From Luidia sarsii (Eukaryota; Echinodermata; Asteroidea; Paxillosida; Luidiidae): 64,000 bases of DNA. The stretch's first letter is position 1, and each line of letters starts with the position of its first letter. The notes under the pieces were generated by a model. It was not told the DNA's origin and did no database searches. It saw only the letters and a program-made list of their open reading frames with translations. A program made the translations under genes and the position numbers. The stretch covers positions 18,757,139 to 18,821,138 of the forward strand of contig OX465110.1 of assembly GCA_949987565.1 (NCBI GenBank), written 5' to 3'. This document shows, piece by piece, positions 51,201 to 61,155 of this stretch.

Positions 51201-54200
51201 CATTCCAACTGACTATGGCTAGGCCCAACTGACTAGGGCTAGGCTCCAACTGACTAAGGCTGGGTTCCATCTGACTAGGGCTAGGTCCATCTGACTAGGG
51301 CTAGATTCCGACTGACTAGAGCTGGGTTCCAACTAACTAAGGCTAGGTCTATCTGACTAGGGCTTGATTCCAACTGACCAGGGCTGGGCCCAACTGCCCA
51401 GGGCTAGGCCCAACTGACTAGGGTTAGGCAAAACTGACTATGGCTAGGTCCATCTGACCAGGGCTAGGCCCAACTGACTAGGGCTAGGTCCAACTTACAC
51501 AAGGGCATGGTCCAACAGGCTAGGGCTACTAACATCAGGATCCAACTTACAGCAGGGAAGCAACTCTGGGGGTTCAGGGACCACATATCCAGCAAGACAT
51601 AGTCAGATGACAGGTCTTGATAAAGTTGCTACCCCTCCTGGGTGTCATCTGTTGATTCTATCAGAGTTGTTAAAAAAATTCTTTCTCTCCATCTTCCCAC
51701 AGTTGCACTTCCGGAGGCTCATCAACAAGCACACAGACGGTGAGCCCATGATTCGATGATTCACGGTTGACACTTGCACCAGCCAGAAAGTGCTACCGAT
51801 TGATATCACTCAAACTTGCAACACAACTAATATTCATGTATATTTCATTCGGAGGAGGGGTGAGGCCATATGAGGGGCAGTGCCCAATGAGGGGTGGAGG
51901 GATGGAGAGAGCTGGCTTCAAGGTCATCTGTAGCGCCCTCTAGGTCTTCCAGACTATTAGAGGGATCTGACGGGATAAGGTTTTTTATTTTGAGGATGCT
52001 TACCTTGAAAATACCGCAAAAAGAGGGGTTCTCCTTTTAAGGAACAAGTGAATTGGAGACATTCAAAGCAGCTGGCACTTTTGGCAATGTTGAAAGTCGG
52101 CCATTGCCTGGCTTGCCTAACTCTGTTCATTTTCTTTATTGTCCACCCCCACCTCCCGAGACTGTGATTACTCAAAGAAGCCCAGCGATAAGCGACACAA
52201 TGATATCGATATGCGGTTTGCCTAACTCTGTCCTCCATTCCTGCATCATTCCTCCACACTGCCAGAGACTGTGCTGGTAAACTCATTGGAGAACACCGGA
52301 GGGAGGCTGCAGGTTGGTAGCAGTGCGCATACTTTGCCTAACTCTGTCACGTTCTTCCTCCTTCCAGAGTCTCTGGGCGACTGTTCCTTCTTGAATACCT
52401 GCTTCCACATGGACACATGCAAGGTGAGTACAGGTGCCATTCAATCACTGTACCCAACAACAAAGAGACGTCACCATTTGTACAGATAAATGAAAAAGGT
52501 GATATAAGTTGCACAAAATAAAAATCAAGTGATATACATGACTGGAAAGCCCACATTGTAAGCTTTCTTTTGGTATGTACATGTAGCAGAGCTTCTATAC
52601 CCCCTTCATTTCTGTAGTTATGAAGTATCTGCATATTAATTAGGTCCATGGAATTGAAATGACAAAAGGCGAGAAAACAGGCTTTGAAAAATCTGACTCT
52701 GCTGTGAGGTGTAGGCACGTAAATTTTAATTAGTAACCAAGATGTCCCTATGTCATAACCACTTTCTTTTTTGTGAATAAAACCTGAAAATACAAGCATT
52801 GAAGATATGATTTCAAAAAAAAAAAAAAAAGTTTGACAAATTAATTTTTGCTTGTTTTTCGCCCGTTCCTCCATTAGTATGTGCACTACGAGATTGAGTA
52901 CCCGCCCAAGCCAGACAACGGGAAGCAGATTCTGGGCGCGGCCAGGGGTGTCCGTAGCAACAGCAACGTCACCATGCTCCCGGCCCAGGTGAGTTGGGGG
53001 TGAACGGCGAGGGCCCTAGAAATCCGTCAGCACGGGACGGATTTGCCACAGTTGCACGATCCACTCGCCGTGCAGAAAAAATACAATTAAAGGCCCTTAA
53101 ATCCCCTACACAACATTGGTAAGATCGAAAAACAGAAATGTTCACAGATTTACATGAAACTTATACAGTTTGAAGATGGTTATAGTAGAAACCTCGCACT
53201 GAAATGTTTCTGCCTAAAATGTTGTATTTTGGGAGAAAAGAGTAGAAGAAATGGTTTATGTCACACCGAGATCTAAACTATTTTTCGGAACAGTACGGCG
53301 TTGAATGCTGCATTTCACAATTTTCTCGAGACTCGGTTGGCGGATTGAGCTGAAATTTTCACAGGTGTGCTATTTCATGCATAAGTTGGATCAGACAATG
53401 TACGTATGCTATTCTTTGACCTCCACCAATGTTGTGTAGGGGCTTTTAAGCAAAAAAAAGTTCAAGGAAAAAACACACCAGCAAACGTAAATGAGGAAAT
53501 AACAGCAATAAGTATGAGAAGAAACATAGCATGGGGCATGTTCAAAAAGCTTATGTTGAGTCATTGTTTCTCATCAGAACCACACACACTCATGAAAAAG
53601 AGGTATTCGTTACTTGTTGTCGCAGCTAAGGCGCTATTAACCGGCGTCCGCCGCCATGGAAATCCTGAAATCTCATTTGTTTGGTTGCTTGTGGCTCGTC
53701 CTTCCCTCCAGTGGATACAGTGCGACCTGCGGCACCTGGACAAGACCATCCTGGGCAAGTTTGCCGTGATCATGGCCGACCCGCCCTGGGACATCCACAT
53801 GGAGCTGCCCTACGGCACCATGCAGGACGACGAGATGAGGCACCTGGACGTGCCCGTCCTCCAGGACGAGGGCTACATCTTCCTGTGGGTCACCGGCAGG
53901 TACGTTGGGGGTGCGGTGGCATCAAGAGGTCAAGAGGTCATGAGTTCAAGAGGTCAAGAGGTCAAGAGGGGCACGGGAAAGATCATTTATGGTGGCTGGT
54001 CCAACTCTAGAACCAGTTGCCCTGCCATATTAGAACTTAGAGGCAACAATACAATTGAAGGTTTTAGATGCAACCTCAAGATATTCTTTTTCAATAAGGC
54101 TTTTAATTAATGTTTTGTTACTTTTAGGCTACAGTACAAATTTGGTAATGTCATTTTTAACGTTAAATAGTGGATTTTACTTTAACTGTAATATATTGTT

Positions 54201-56109
54201 GTGTGCTGCATTTCGTTGTATTTTCGTTGTATTGTAATATTGGTGATATACAAAAATGTTGCAAACTGCTTACTGACTAAAATTACCAAAATGTAAATCT
54301 AGGATCGAAACGTCAGGCCCACTAGATTAGTATTGTAATATTGTTATGCGCATTAGAAGTTAACATTTTGCATGTATTTTGGGCAAAACAAATGAAATGA
54401 TTATTATCATTGTTGTTTCTGAATGTACTCTGTGCAGAGCCATGGAGCTGGGCCGGGAGTGTCTGAGCCTGTGGGGCTACGAGAGGACGGAGGAGCTCAT
54501 CTGGGTCAAGACCAACCAGCTGCAGAGGCTGATCCGCACCGGACGGACCGGCCACTGGCTGAACCACGGCAAGGAGCACTGCCTGGTGAGTCCAGGAGAC
54601 GTATTCCCAGGAAGCATTCAGCTTTTAGGCTGTGTCTTGAGTGTTATGGCTAGGGCTGGAAGTACCATAGGAGTCTATGGGAAATATGACAAGCTAGTGG
54701 TTTCAGTAGCCTCAAGGAGCACTGCCTGATAAGGCAATCCATACGTACCATCCAGCTTTTAGCCTGTGTCTTGAGTATTATGGCTAGGGCTGGAAGTACC
54801 ACAGGGGACCATGGGGGTTTAGCTAGTAGCTTCTAAAGACTCAAGGAGCACTGCCTTGTAAGGCCATTCATAGGTACCATGCAGCTTTTAGGCTGTGTCT
54901 TGAGTGTTATGGCTAGGGCTGGAAGTACCACAGGAGTCCATGGGTGATTAGCTAGTAGCTTCAAAAGACTCAAGGAGCACTGCCTTGTAAGGCCATTCAT
55001 GGGAACCATCTAACCTTCATGCTGTGTTTGAGTGTTATGGCTTAGACTAGAATTACCACAGGAGTCCATAGGAAATTTGATTAGCCAGTTGCTTCTAAAG
55101 ACTGAAAGAGCACTGCCTTGTAAGGCCATTCATCCAGCTTTTAGCTTTTAGGCAGATATCTGTTTTGTCCTTGTCACTCTTCCTTTGAGAAAGGTCCTGC
55201 TAGGATCGAAACGTCAGGCCTACTAAATTTTGAGAATTTTTTTTTATGTGACTTCTTAACGAAAGTGCTTTTTTTAATATAACTGTCAGAGATATTTGTA
55301 TATCTATGTATCATACTTTTTAAAGTTTTTTTTTATTTTAGTTTTTTTATTTACCCTTTTAATCGCCATGTTGTTGGGGCAGCAATAATAAATAAATAAA
55401 TAACTAAACCAATAATAATGCCTGGGCTCCAGGTCGGCCGGAAGGGGGACCCCAAGGGCTTCAACAAAGGCCTGGACTGTGATGTCATCGTGGCTGAGGT
55501 GCGGGAGACCAGCCACAAGCCGGACGAGATCTACGGCCTGATCGAGAGGCTCTCGCCGGGCACCCGCAAGATTGAGCTCTTCGGCCGCGCCCACAACGTC
55601 CAGCCGAACTGGTGAGGGGGCTCGCTTTGGGAGGGAGGGAGGTTGGAGGGGGGTGGGGAGTGGACTAGAACGAGGTAGGGGTTATAGACGGACTGCCAAC
55701 TCTCCTCTTGTACTATTCTAGCAGGACTAGACCTGAGCATTTCACCTTATAGGAGGGTTTTTGGTGACACAATGTATAAGGTCTCTTGAAGAAGAGGTAT
55801 GGTTCTGAAAAGAACCTGAGTGATAAACACTACTATATTGTTTCGCCCACCATGCACACTGCACAGCCTTAAGTCTTATTCATTTCAGTTGAACAACCAC
55901 ACTGATGATGGCTCTATGCAAATCCTAAATGTACATAGGAACTTTCAGTGACTTTTTTTGTTCACTGTTTCTGTCGCAGGATCACCCTTGGCAACCAGCT
56001 AGATGGGGTGCATCTGGTAGAGCCCGACCTGATTGCTCGCTTCAAGGAGGTCTACCCAGACTGGAACGCCATGAAGCCCACCCAGAAGAAGCTGGGCTCT
56101 GGTACCTAG
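42231..56109 (+). CDS. METTL3: METTL3, catalytic subunit of the mRNA N6-adenosine methyltransferase
   Basis: Transfers methyl from SAM to adenosines in mRNA, working in the nucleus with METTL14. Exons: 42231-42393, 43955-44157, 44480-44553, 45465-45531, 46239-46324, 47769-47925, 48864-48954, 50855-50934, 51703-51739, 52368-52423, 52878-52988, 53712-53899, 54438-54585, 55433-55611, 55980-56109. Phases close to 589 aa (human 580). MSDTWS and the leader helix open it; RKRKRER (exon 5) is a likely nuclear signal. Two CCCH zinc fingers span about 285-345 ([17 protein letters not shown]), and the catalytic DPPW is at 398-401, within [45 protein letters not shown] and NVQPNW are intact. The C-tail ends KKLGSGT. 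The exon 6 acceptor (TTGAAG) is weak but is the one that keeps frame. Introns are full of minisatellites and transposon pieces. Confidence 0.96.
42747..43409. mobile_element. MITE family B copy 3 (longer)
   Basis: It starts TAGTCCGAGTAACTTGGACC and ends GGTCCAAGTTACTCGGACTA. 663 bp. The flanks GACTATGCC (42738-42746) and GCCTATGCC (43410-43418) are a 9-bp target duplication with one change. It lies in METTL3 intron 1. The inside has no long ORF, so it is non-autonomous. Confidence 0.8.
43752..43930. mobile_element. two tRNA-like SINE heads, inverted (family 2)
   Basis: The plus strand reads GGGCTGGATAGCTCCGATGG from 43869 (A-box-like). On the minus strand GGGCTGGATAGCTCGGGCGG begins at about 43837 and continues to a B-box-like GGGCTTAAATCCC. 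The plus copy ends about 30 nt before the METTL3 exon 2 acceptor at 43953-43954. Confidence 0.6.
44590..44815 (-). mobile_element. tRNA-derived SINE (family 1)
   Basis: Minus strand: GCTCAGTGGTCAAGTGGTTA (A box) and GGTTCGAATCCTGCC (B box), then the same tail as the copy at 7050-7204 (AGTGCCCAGTGCT and TTTGCCCTGCTCG on the plus strand). A further tail fragment lies near 44888-44935. Confidence 0.7.
46405..46890. mobile_element. tandem and inverted array of Penelope-like ends
   Basis: A unit of about 121 bp (GGTTTGCGGTGACACCATGT, AGCACTTCTCTTTC, then AGATCCTAGCAGGACC and TTTCTCAAGGGCAG) starts near 46415, 46538 and 46659. The third copy switches to a different end and is followed by its own inverted copy. 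Minus-strand CTGATGA at 46758-46764 and plus-strand CTGATGA at 46776-46782 face away from a shared centre. The plus core has CAAAA where GAAAC is expected; the minus copy has GAAAG. Confidence 0.65.
47010..47745. repeat. degenerate minisatellite, about 32-bp unit
   Basis: More than 20 units of the form TTTGATTCCCTGATTCAAAC plus CACATCTCCAATC, filling METTL3 intron 5 up to about 25 bp from the exon 6 acceptor. A longer pattern of several units repeats as well (47395-47490 against 47515-47605). Confidence 0.85.
48060..48155 (-). mobile_element. tRNA-like SINE remnant
   Basis: The minus strand contains GGATAGCTTGGGTGGCTAGG and GTGTTCAAAATCCTG, resembling A and B boxes. Diverged; inside METTL3 intron 6. 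Confidence 0.45.
49124..49595. mobile_element. possible inverted-end element in METTL3 intron 7
   Basis: The left end AGGGGCTTTCACACTAGAC and the right end GGCTCTGTGTGAAAAGGGCT are loosely inverted. The inside is rich in CCCCRGGRATTT and CTGGGGATT words in both directions. Non-coding. Confidence 0.45.
49680..50480 (-). mobile_element. 5'-truncated Penelope-like retroelement
   Basis: On the minus strand it reads: an endonuclease frame (50458-49997), a purine/pyrimidine-rich stretch, then the terminal motif with GAAACGTCAGGCCCACTAAA at about 49700-49681. The reverse transcriptase that should lie upstream is missing. The terminal motif is the same as in the dispersed copies, which identifies those as Penelope-like ends. 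Confidence 0.75.
49997..50458 (-). pseudogene. Penelope-like element GIY-YIG endonuclease, C-terminal fragment
   Basis: An open 153-aa frame with the CxxC-type zinc-finger start ([11 protein letters not shown]), the GIY-YIG core [20 protein letters not shown] and the following [10 protein letters not shown]. By family, this domain nicks target DNA for Penelope-like elements. The frame is only the end of the usual protein, and no reverse transcriptase is found upstream, so it is a dead fragment although still open. It sits in METTL3 intron 7, on the opposite strand. Confidence 0.85.
50631..50730 (+). ncRNA. hammerhead-like core and stem-loop, Penelope-like end
   Basis: CTGAAGA (50631-50637), a stem of AACAG with CTGTT, then GAAACGTC (50657-50664). 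Downstream at about 50682-50700 a GTTTCTTTTCAGAACC stem-loop and CACAAAAGAGA follow, in the same order as at 62281-62400. Confidence 0.5.
51135..51530. repeat. about 20-bp minisatellite in METTL3 intron 8
   Basis: About 19 units of CCAACTGACTAGGGCTAGG with substitutions and 1-3-bp length changes. Confidence 0.9.
52113..52367. repeat. three copies of the region before METTL3 exon 10
   Basis: The 14-mer TTGCCTAACTCTGT occurs exactly at 52113, 52218 and 52334. Each is followed by a pyrimidine-rich run and then CCCGAGACTGTG, GCCAGAGACTGTG and the real CCAG|AGTCTCTGGG. Spacing is about 105-116 bp. Confidence 0.75.
53103..53442. mobile_element. inverted-repeat element, family D copy 2
   Basis: It starts CCCCTACACAACATTGGTAA and ends ACCAATGTTGTGTAGGGG. 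Same family as 30766-31140. It is in METTL3 intron 11. Confidence 0.8.
54240..54330 (+). mobile_element. Penelope-like end fragment
   Basis: It contains AAATGTAAATCTAGGATCGA and AACGTCAGGCCCACTA. The first half is the reverse complement of the flank of the foldback at 26068-26125. METTL3 intron 12. Confidence 0.6.
54571..55150. repeat. about 129-bp minisatellite seeded by the METTL3 exon 13 / intron junction
   Basis: The last 14 coding bases before the donor of exon 13, AAGGAGCACTGCCT, are repeated exactly at 54714, 54843 and 54972 and in weaker form near 55105. Each is followed by a block with CAGCTTTTAGGCTGTGTCTT and GGCTAGGGCTGGAAGTACCA that also follows the true exon. Two or three copies read T|GTAAGG where the gene reads G|GTGAGT. 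Confidence 0.9.
55150..55240 (+). mobile_element. Penelope-like end fragment
   Basis: TTTGAGAAAGGTCCTGCTAG, GATCGAAACGTCAGG and CTACTAAATTTT, as in the GIY-YIG-linked copy. METTL3 intron 13. Confidence 0.65.
55745..55835 (-). mobile_element. Penelope-like end with histone-type stem-loop
   Basis: The minus strand reads GGTTCTTTTCAGAACC at 55816-55801: a 6-bp stem with a UUUC loop. The plus strand upstream has GGTGACACAATGT and TCTCTTGAAGAAGA as in related copies. METTL3 intron 14. Confidence 0.55.
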
Positions 56110-56194
56110 TGGCAAGGGAGGGAGGGAAACATAAGATCGAGATCGAGAGGAGACGGGGACACAGGCCAGACTATCAGCCGGTCCCTGTGAGATG

Positions 56195-56640
56195 TAGTGC
56201 GCACAAGTCAATGGGACTTGGGACTTGGGAAGCCGTAACCTAGTGGCTTCTAATGAACTGTTGTGTTGTGGGAAGCCTTAGCCAATGATTTAAAGCATTG
56301 ACACAAGTCAACGTGACTTGGGACTGGCAGCCGTAACCTAGTGGCTTCTAATAGGCTGTTGTGTCATGGGAAGCCTTAGCCAATGATTGAAAGCATTGAC
56401 ACAAGTCAACGTGACTTGGGACTGGCAGCCGTAACCTAAAGGGTTCTAATAGGCTGTTGTGTTGTGGGAAGCCTTAGCCATTCATCGAAAGCATCAACAC
56501 AAGTCAATGTGACTTGGGACTGGCAGCCTTAACCTAGTGGCTTCTAATAGGCTCCTGTGCCATGGAAAGCCTTTGCCAATGATTGAAAGCATCAACACAA
56601 GTCAATGTGACTTGCGACTTGTAGTCATAAATTAGGGGCT
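56195..56640. repeat. about 98-bp minisatellite in METTL3 3' UTR
   Basis: About 4.5 copies; the unit contains GTGACTTGGGACTGGCAGCC, GTAACCTAGTGGCTTCTAAT and GGGAAGCCTTAGCCAATGAT. It starts less than 100 bp after the stop codon. Confidence 0.9.
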
Positions 56641-56769
56641 TCCTGTAGCTAGTTTTTTTTTAGCACTGACAGTGGGACTGTTGCTGCCAGCTAATGGCTT
56701 TCAGTGGACTTCTCTTGTGTGGAAAGTCCTAGCCAATGATTTCCAGCAGAGAAACAGTGTCCTACCCCT

Positions 56770-57260
56770 TACCACTGGAGGTCTGGAGGCCATTGATTTT
56801 AGAAGCCATGGGTTCAGAGGACACCAGGTCAATGGTCACCGGGTCAGAGGTCACTGGTTTGGTGGTGTCACTTGTTTGTGGTCTGTAGTTTGTTGTACAC
56901 TACACAGACCATCCAAAGGTGTGGTTATTGGTTTTAGAGGCCGTGGGTTCAGAGGACACCAGGTCATCACCAGGTCAGAGGTCACTGGTTGGGAGGTATC
57001 AATTGCATGTGGCCTCTAGTTTGCTGTACGCACTACACAGACCATCTCAAGGTGTGCAGGTCATTGGTTTTAGAGGCTGTGGGTTCAGAGAACACCAGGT
57101 CAATGGTCACCGGGTCAGAGGTCACTGGTTTGGAGGTATCAATTGGTTGTGGCCTTTAGCTTGTTGTACACACTACACAGGCCATTTCATCAAGGTGTGG
57201 AGGTCATTGGTAGGTCACCAAGTTGGATGTCACAGGGTCGGAGGTCACTGGTTTAGAGCT
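56770..57260. repeat. about 134-bp minisatellite in METTL3 3' UTR
   Basis: About 3.5 copies with GGTCAGAGGTCACTGGTTTG, TTGTTGTACACACTACACAG and GGTTTTAGAGGC. The AGAGGTCA and AGGTCA words recur many times. Confidence 0.85.
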
Positions 57261-57593
57261 ATCGCTCATTTGGGGTGGTTAGACTTGAGTATACAGACCG
57301 ATCCAATGATCGACTTCAAACCATTAGTTACTTTACATGGGGTTCTCTTTTAAGAGCTTTTTGAAAGTTCAAAACTATCCCATCCGGAGTAGATTTTACC
57401 AGAGAGATATCCTGGCTGCAGGATTCTTTTTATCAACTAATCCTATACAAAATTATACGTCCAGGAACTTTCCTGAAGAATTTCAGGATTTTGGGCAAAG
57501 TTTATGACAATGTTGAATGGCATGTCAGTAGATACTTTAGAAGACGGACAGACAGATTCATAGCCTGCTACTGTAGCCCTTACCGTAAGCGGA

Positions 57594-57599
57594 AATAAA
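57594..57599 (+). terminator. candidate polyadenylation signal of METTL3
   Basis: The first AATAAA after the METTL3 stop codon, about 1.5 kb downstream. If used, the 3' UTR contains both minisatellites above. Confidence 0.4.
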
Positions 57600-57889
57600 A
57601 CAAATACTGCTCACTTTCCATTCTGCATTCAATTGGTAAACAATATGTGTCCTCAAAAGTTGTCGTACAGTACAGTTTTTGTAGAAACATTTATTTCAAT
57701 GTTGTCGTTTCTACACAATACAATATGTATTACAAAGTGTTTTAAAATGTGTAAAAATTGACTTTGTAGCATATTGGATAGCTGATGTTTGAAATCCCCC
57801 CCCCATAAAACAATGCTTTGTGCTTGAAACATGATCCAATTAATCTTTTTTGGGGGGGAAATAATCCAAAATTGGCAAGTACCGGTAAG

Positions 57890-57990
57890 TCTCTTGATGA
57901 AAGGCAAAGCATGCACTGCCCAAAATGTTGAGCAGCCGGCTCTTTTCAGATCCATGTTGGCTCACAAAAGAGATTATGCGCTGTAATCCC
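57890..57990 (+). mobile_element. degenerate Penelope-like end
   Basis: CTTGATGAAAGGCA...TGCCCAAAATGTTGAG and then GGCTCTTTTCAGATCC and CTCACAAAAGAGATTA keep the order core, stem-loop, CAAAAGAGA seen elsewhere, with core mutations. Confidence 0.5.
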
Positions 57991-58085
57991 TGGAGATATA
58001 TGGCACTTAATGGTTGAATTGCTTCTGACTGGCGCCCCCACCTTGGCAAAGACTAATATTGAGACTATTTGGGAAGGCCACTAAG

Positions 58086-58155
58086 GGCTGGATAGCTCAG
58101 ATGGAAGAGCACTGATATGTTAATCCAGAGGTCTCGGGTTGAAGTTCAAAAGATC
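58086..58155 (+). mobile_element. tRNA-like SINE head (family 2)
   Basis: GGGCTGGATAGCTCAGATGG (A box) and GGTCTCGGGTTGAAGTTC (B box) in a tRNA-sized stretch without a clear acceptor stem; same family as 43869-43930. Confidence 0.55.
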
Positions 58156-61029
58156 CTAGCCATTTTTTCCTTTGTTTGAAAATGAAAAAAAAATGGTTAA
58201 AACAAACAAAATGATCAAAATGATTTTTCTTTAAAAAAAAGGTGAGAGGGCCAAACCTTTCCGTCCTATATAGCTTGTAGAATGATTTTTGCCATCGTTT
58301 TCTCCGAAGCACTCTGACCACATCTGGCAAATGTAGCCACTTTGTCAAACCCGCGGGCATATGTTTCAAGAAATTGAAAACCAAGAGCGCCTTTTAATAT
58401 TAGCACAGCAATGTTCCCTTGGGATAACTGTTGACCCCTTCCTTCAATAAAACAAAACAAAAACACGAGCAATGAAAAGGAAACTGTAGTTTTCCAGTTC
58501 GCAGAACCAATGGAAAAAAAAAATACACTCACAGAACCACTCGAGGCAGAATTATTTTAGTCGATATCCAAACGGCCCGAGTATGTATACACCCCTAGGG
58601 TTGCATTTTGTTTTTGGGGGGGGGTTGGGTGGTGGTTCTGTTGTGTTAGTTGTTTGAAGAACGGCTGAAGAGTCAAATCTTCAGACTCTCAGAATCTCCA
58701 TGTGCATTACTTGTCCAAACATCTGGTTTGGCTGTTGACTGGCAAAGACAGGAAGAAAAAATTGTCCCGTCGGTCTCGCGTTCAAACGGAATACAATTTG
58801 TTTTTACAAAATCTTCCTGTTTGATGTTTTTGTTATTTAGATTTCGAAACTGAGCCCGGAGGCGTCATCTTTGATTTTTCTTTTATTATGTAAAGTGAAG
58901 TCCACGTACAAGATGTTCACAGTTATATAACATTCAAGAAAAAAAAAATCCGTGCATTTCTTTGGTCTTTCTTTCTGTAACTTTAGCCCCTTTAGTTTTA
59001 GTTTTACATGGGGGGATGGCAACCCATTTTATGACTGGCTCATTTTTGTTGGTTTGGCCGCAGCGCTAGCTCTGGCGCTAGCTCTGTGCAATTTGTTTGG
59101 TTATTGTTATTTTTGTGTATTGTTCAATCAAAAAAACCAAAGCAATTACTTTTGATATAGCTCTAGCTCTATGGAAGCAGTCGACACTTGCATTCGGTAT
59201 TTTTCCTCAGACTAGAGAGGGCGCACTTCAGCGGGGAAAATGCCGGCCCATTGTCTGCAATGGACGCCTAGAATACATGCTTCATAAGGATGTTTTAATA
59301 CTATAAACTGTTTCATGTTGATATCAAAGTTTTTCTTTTATATTATTTTTTTCTCTGAAAGAACCACTTGCCACACATTTATCACAGAATACACGAAACC
59401 TGTGTCTCCAGAAAACACTTGTCCGGAAAATTGGGGTTAATTTTGATGCTAAGGCTAATCTTTTGCAAAGCAAAAACTAGGAATAGCATGTCCAGTCACT
59501 GAAAATTAGCATAACATTCGAAGCAGACGGCATTTAAATTATTTGAATATTATTTTCAATACGTACAATAGGTACACTCAGCAATCATCTTCATAAAAAT
59601 TAATAATGAGGCAAAGACAGTCATGAAACAGTCATTTCCTTTTTGACCTCCTTCTGTTGCATGGATTCTACAACTGCAATCTGTGCAGATTCTGGACCCG
59701 ATTCCGATGCATGAGGTTGGTGATATTATTAAAAAAAAATCTTTTAGATTGTACTAGGCCTAGAATCATGAATTATGGCATGTGGTAAATGAACCACAAA
59801 TCATTTTTACTTCATAAAAAGCCACATATTGAATAAATAGGCCCTAGATCAAAAATGTGGGCCGATGGATCCAGTTATTTAGTCAGTGGGGCCAGAGTAA
59901 CTTGGTACCAAAACGCGCTTTCTTTTAAAAAAGTCGAGTCGATGTCTCTCAGACCGTGCTCAGACTACTCGCACTGGGGTTATATATATTATTGAATAAC
60001 CTTTACAGAATAGACCTTCAGTACTAACCTGATTTAATTTACTGACTTAATTTACTGACTAGAGAAAGTAGTTACTAGTTTAGTAGTTAATACTAGTTAG
60101 TTCGTGCCTCGGCTCTTGCCTGGCTCTTGACTAGACTAAGCCAGGAAGAAGGGGGAGTGGTTACGATTCTCACGACATACAAATTACAAGGTACAACCAT
60201 GATGGAGGAATGTTCTTATTCCTCCATGGTACAACTTGTTCCTGTTGTATCATTGATTTTGATATTATTATTATTAGTTAACCCACTCATTAAAGTTTAA
60301 ATCATGATGTTAACTGTACTGGTTGCGGTAACTGTAAATGTAATCCTCAACCTTCGGGTTGATGAGGGTACGGTAGGACGGTTATCGCAACTACCGGGTA
60401 TGTTAGCTGTTAGTGTTAGTGTTACTATACTAGCATTGTTAAGTGGATTTACAAGATTTTAGTTTCATTCCTACACTGCAAAAAGGTGGAAAAACATCTC
60501 CAAGTCCACATTACTCATTAGCATGTCTACCACATCCACTTACTGACTTAGTTAGTTTACTGAAACAAATGTACTTAATGCACTAAGTTACAGACTTTAC
60601 AGACTTTACACTTACCAGTTACAGTATTAAAAAAAATGCTGATTTTGTGATGCGTATACATGTGTCAACCAGACGATGGACAGTTCGCAGTGTGTACAAA
60701 ACGTGCTTTGAACACCATTCCTACATAATTATGTAATCACCCATCCCATACTGTATGTACAGTATTCTTATCACAAGATCATGACTTATGGGGAAATTGT
60801 ACTTAATTCAATTTTTTCCGGCAAGTTGTTGCACCAGACAAATGAGTTGACCTTTGCCTTTTGAGTGAGTTGGTCTTCAAATTAATAGTAATTTTTTTGA
60901 TGAGTTGGCCTTTTAAATGAGTTTGGGTCTTCCTTCGTTTGCACTTACCGTAAGTTAATTGAGCTTTTGTGTACAAACTGGTTCTGGGATGAGACGACAC
61001 TCAAATGACTGGCCATATAAACAAAAATC

Positions 61030-61155
61030 TCAAAAGTTAGACAATGTTAGAGGGCCTGACGTTTCGATTGTAGTCTCAGGACCTTTCTCAAAGACCTTTG
61101 AGAACTTAGGTCCTGCTAGGATTGAAATGTCAGGCCCTCTAACTTTTGAGATTTA
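61030..61155. mobile_element. inverted pair of Penelope-like ends
   Basis: AGAGGGCCTGACGTTTCGAT and its inverted partner ATTGAAATGTCAGGCCCTCT flank a short centre with two copies of GACCTTT. Confidence 0.65.

Noticed and set aside
52347..52886. 179-aa minus-strand frame
   Set aside because: Antisense across METTL3 exon 10 and intron 10; no domain.
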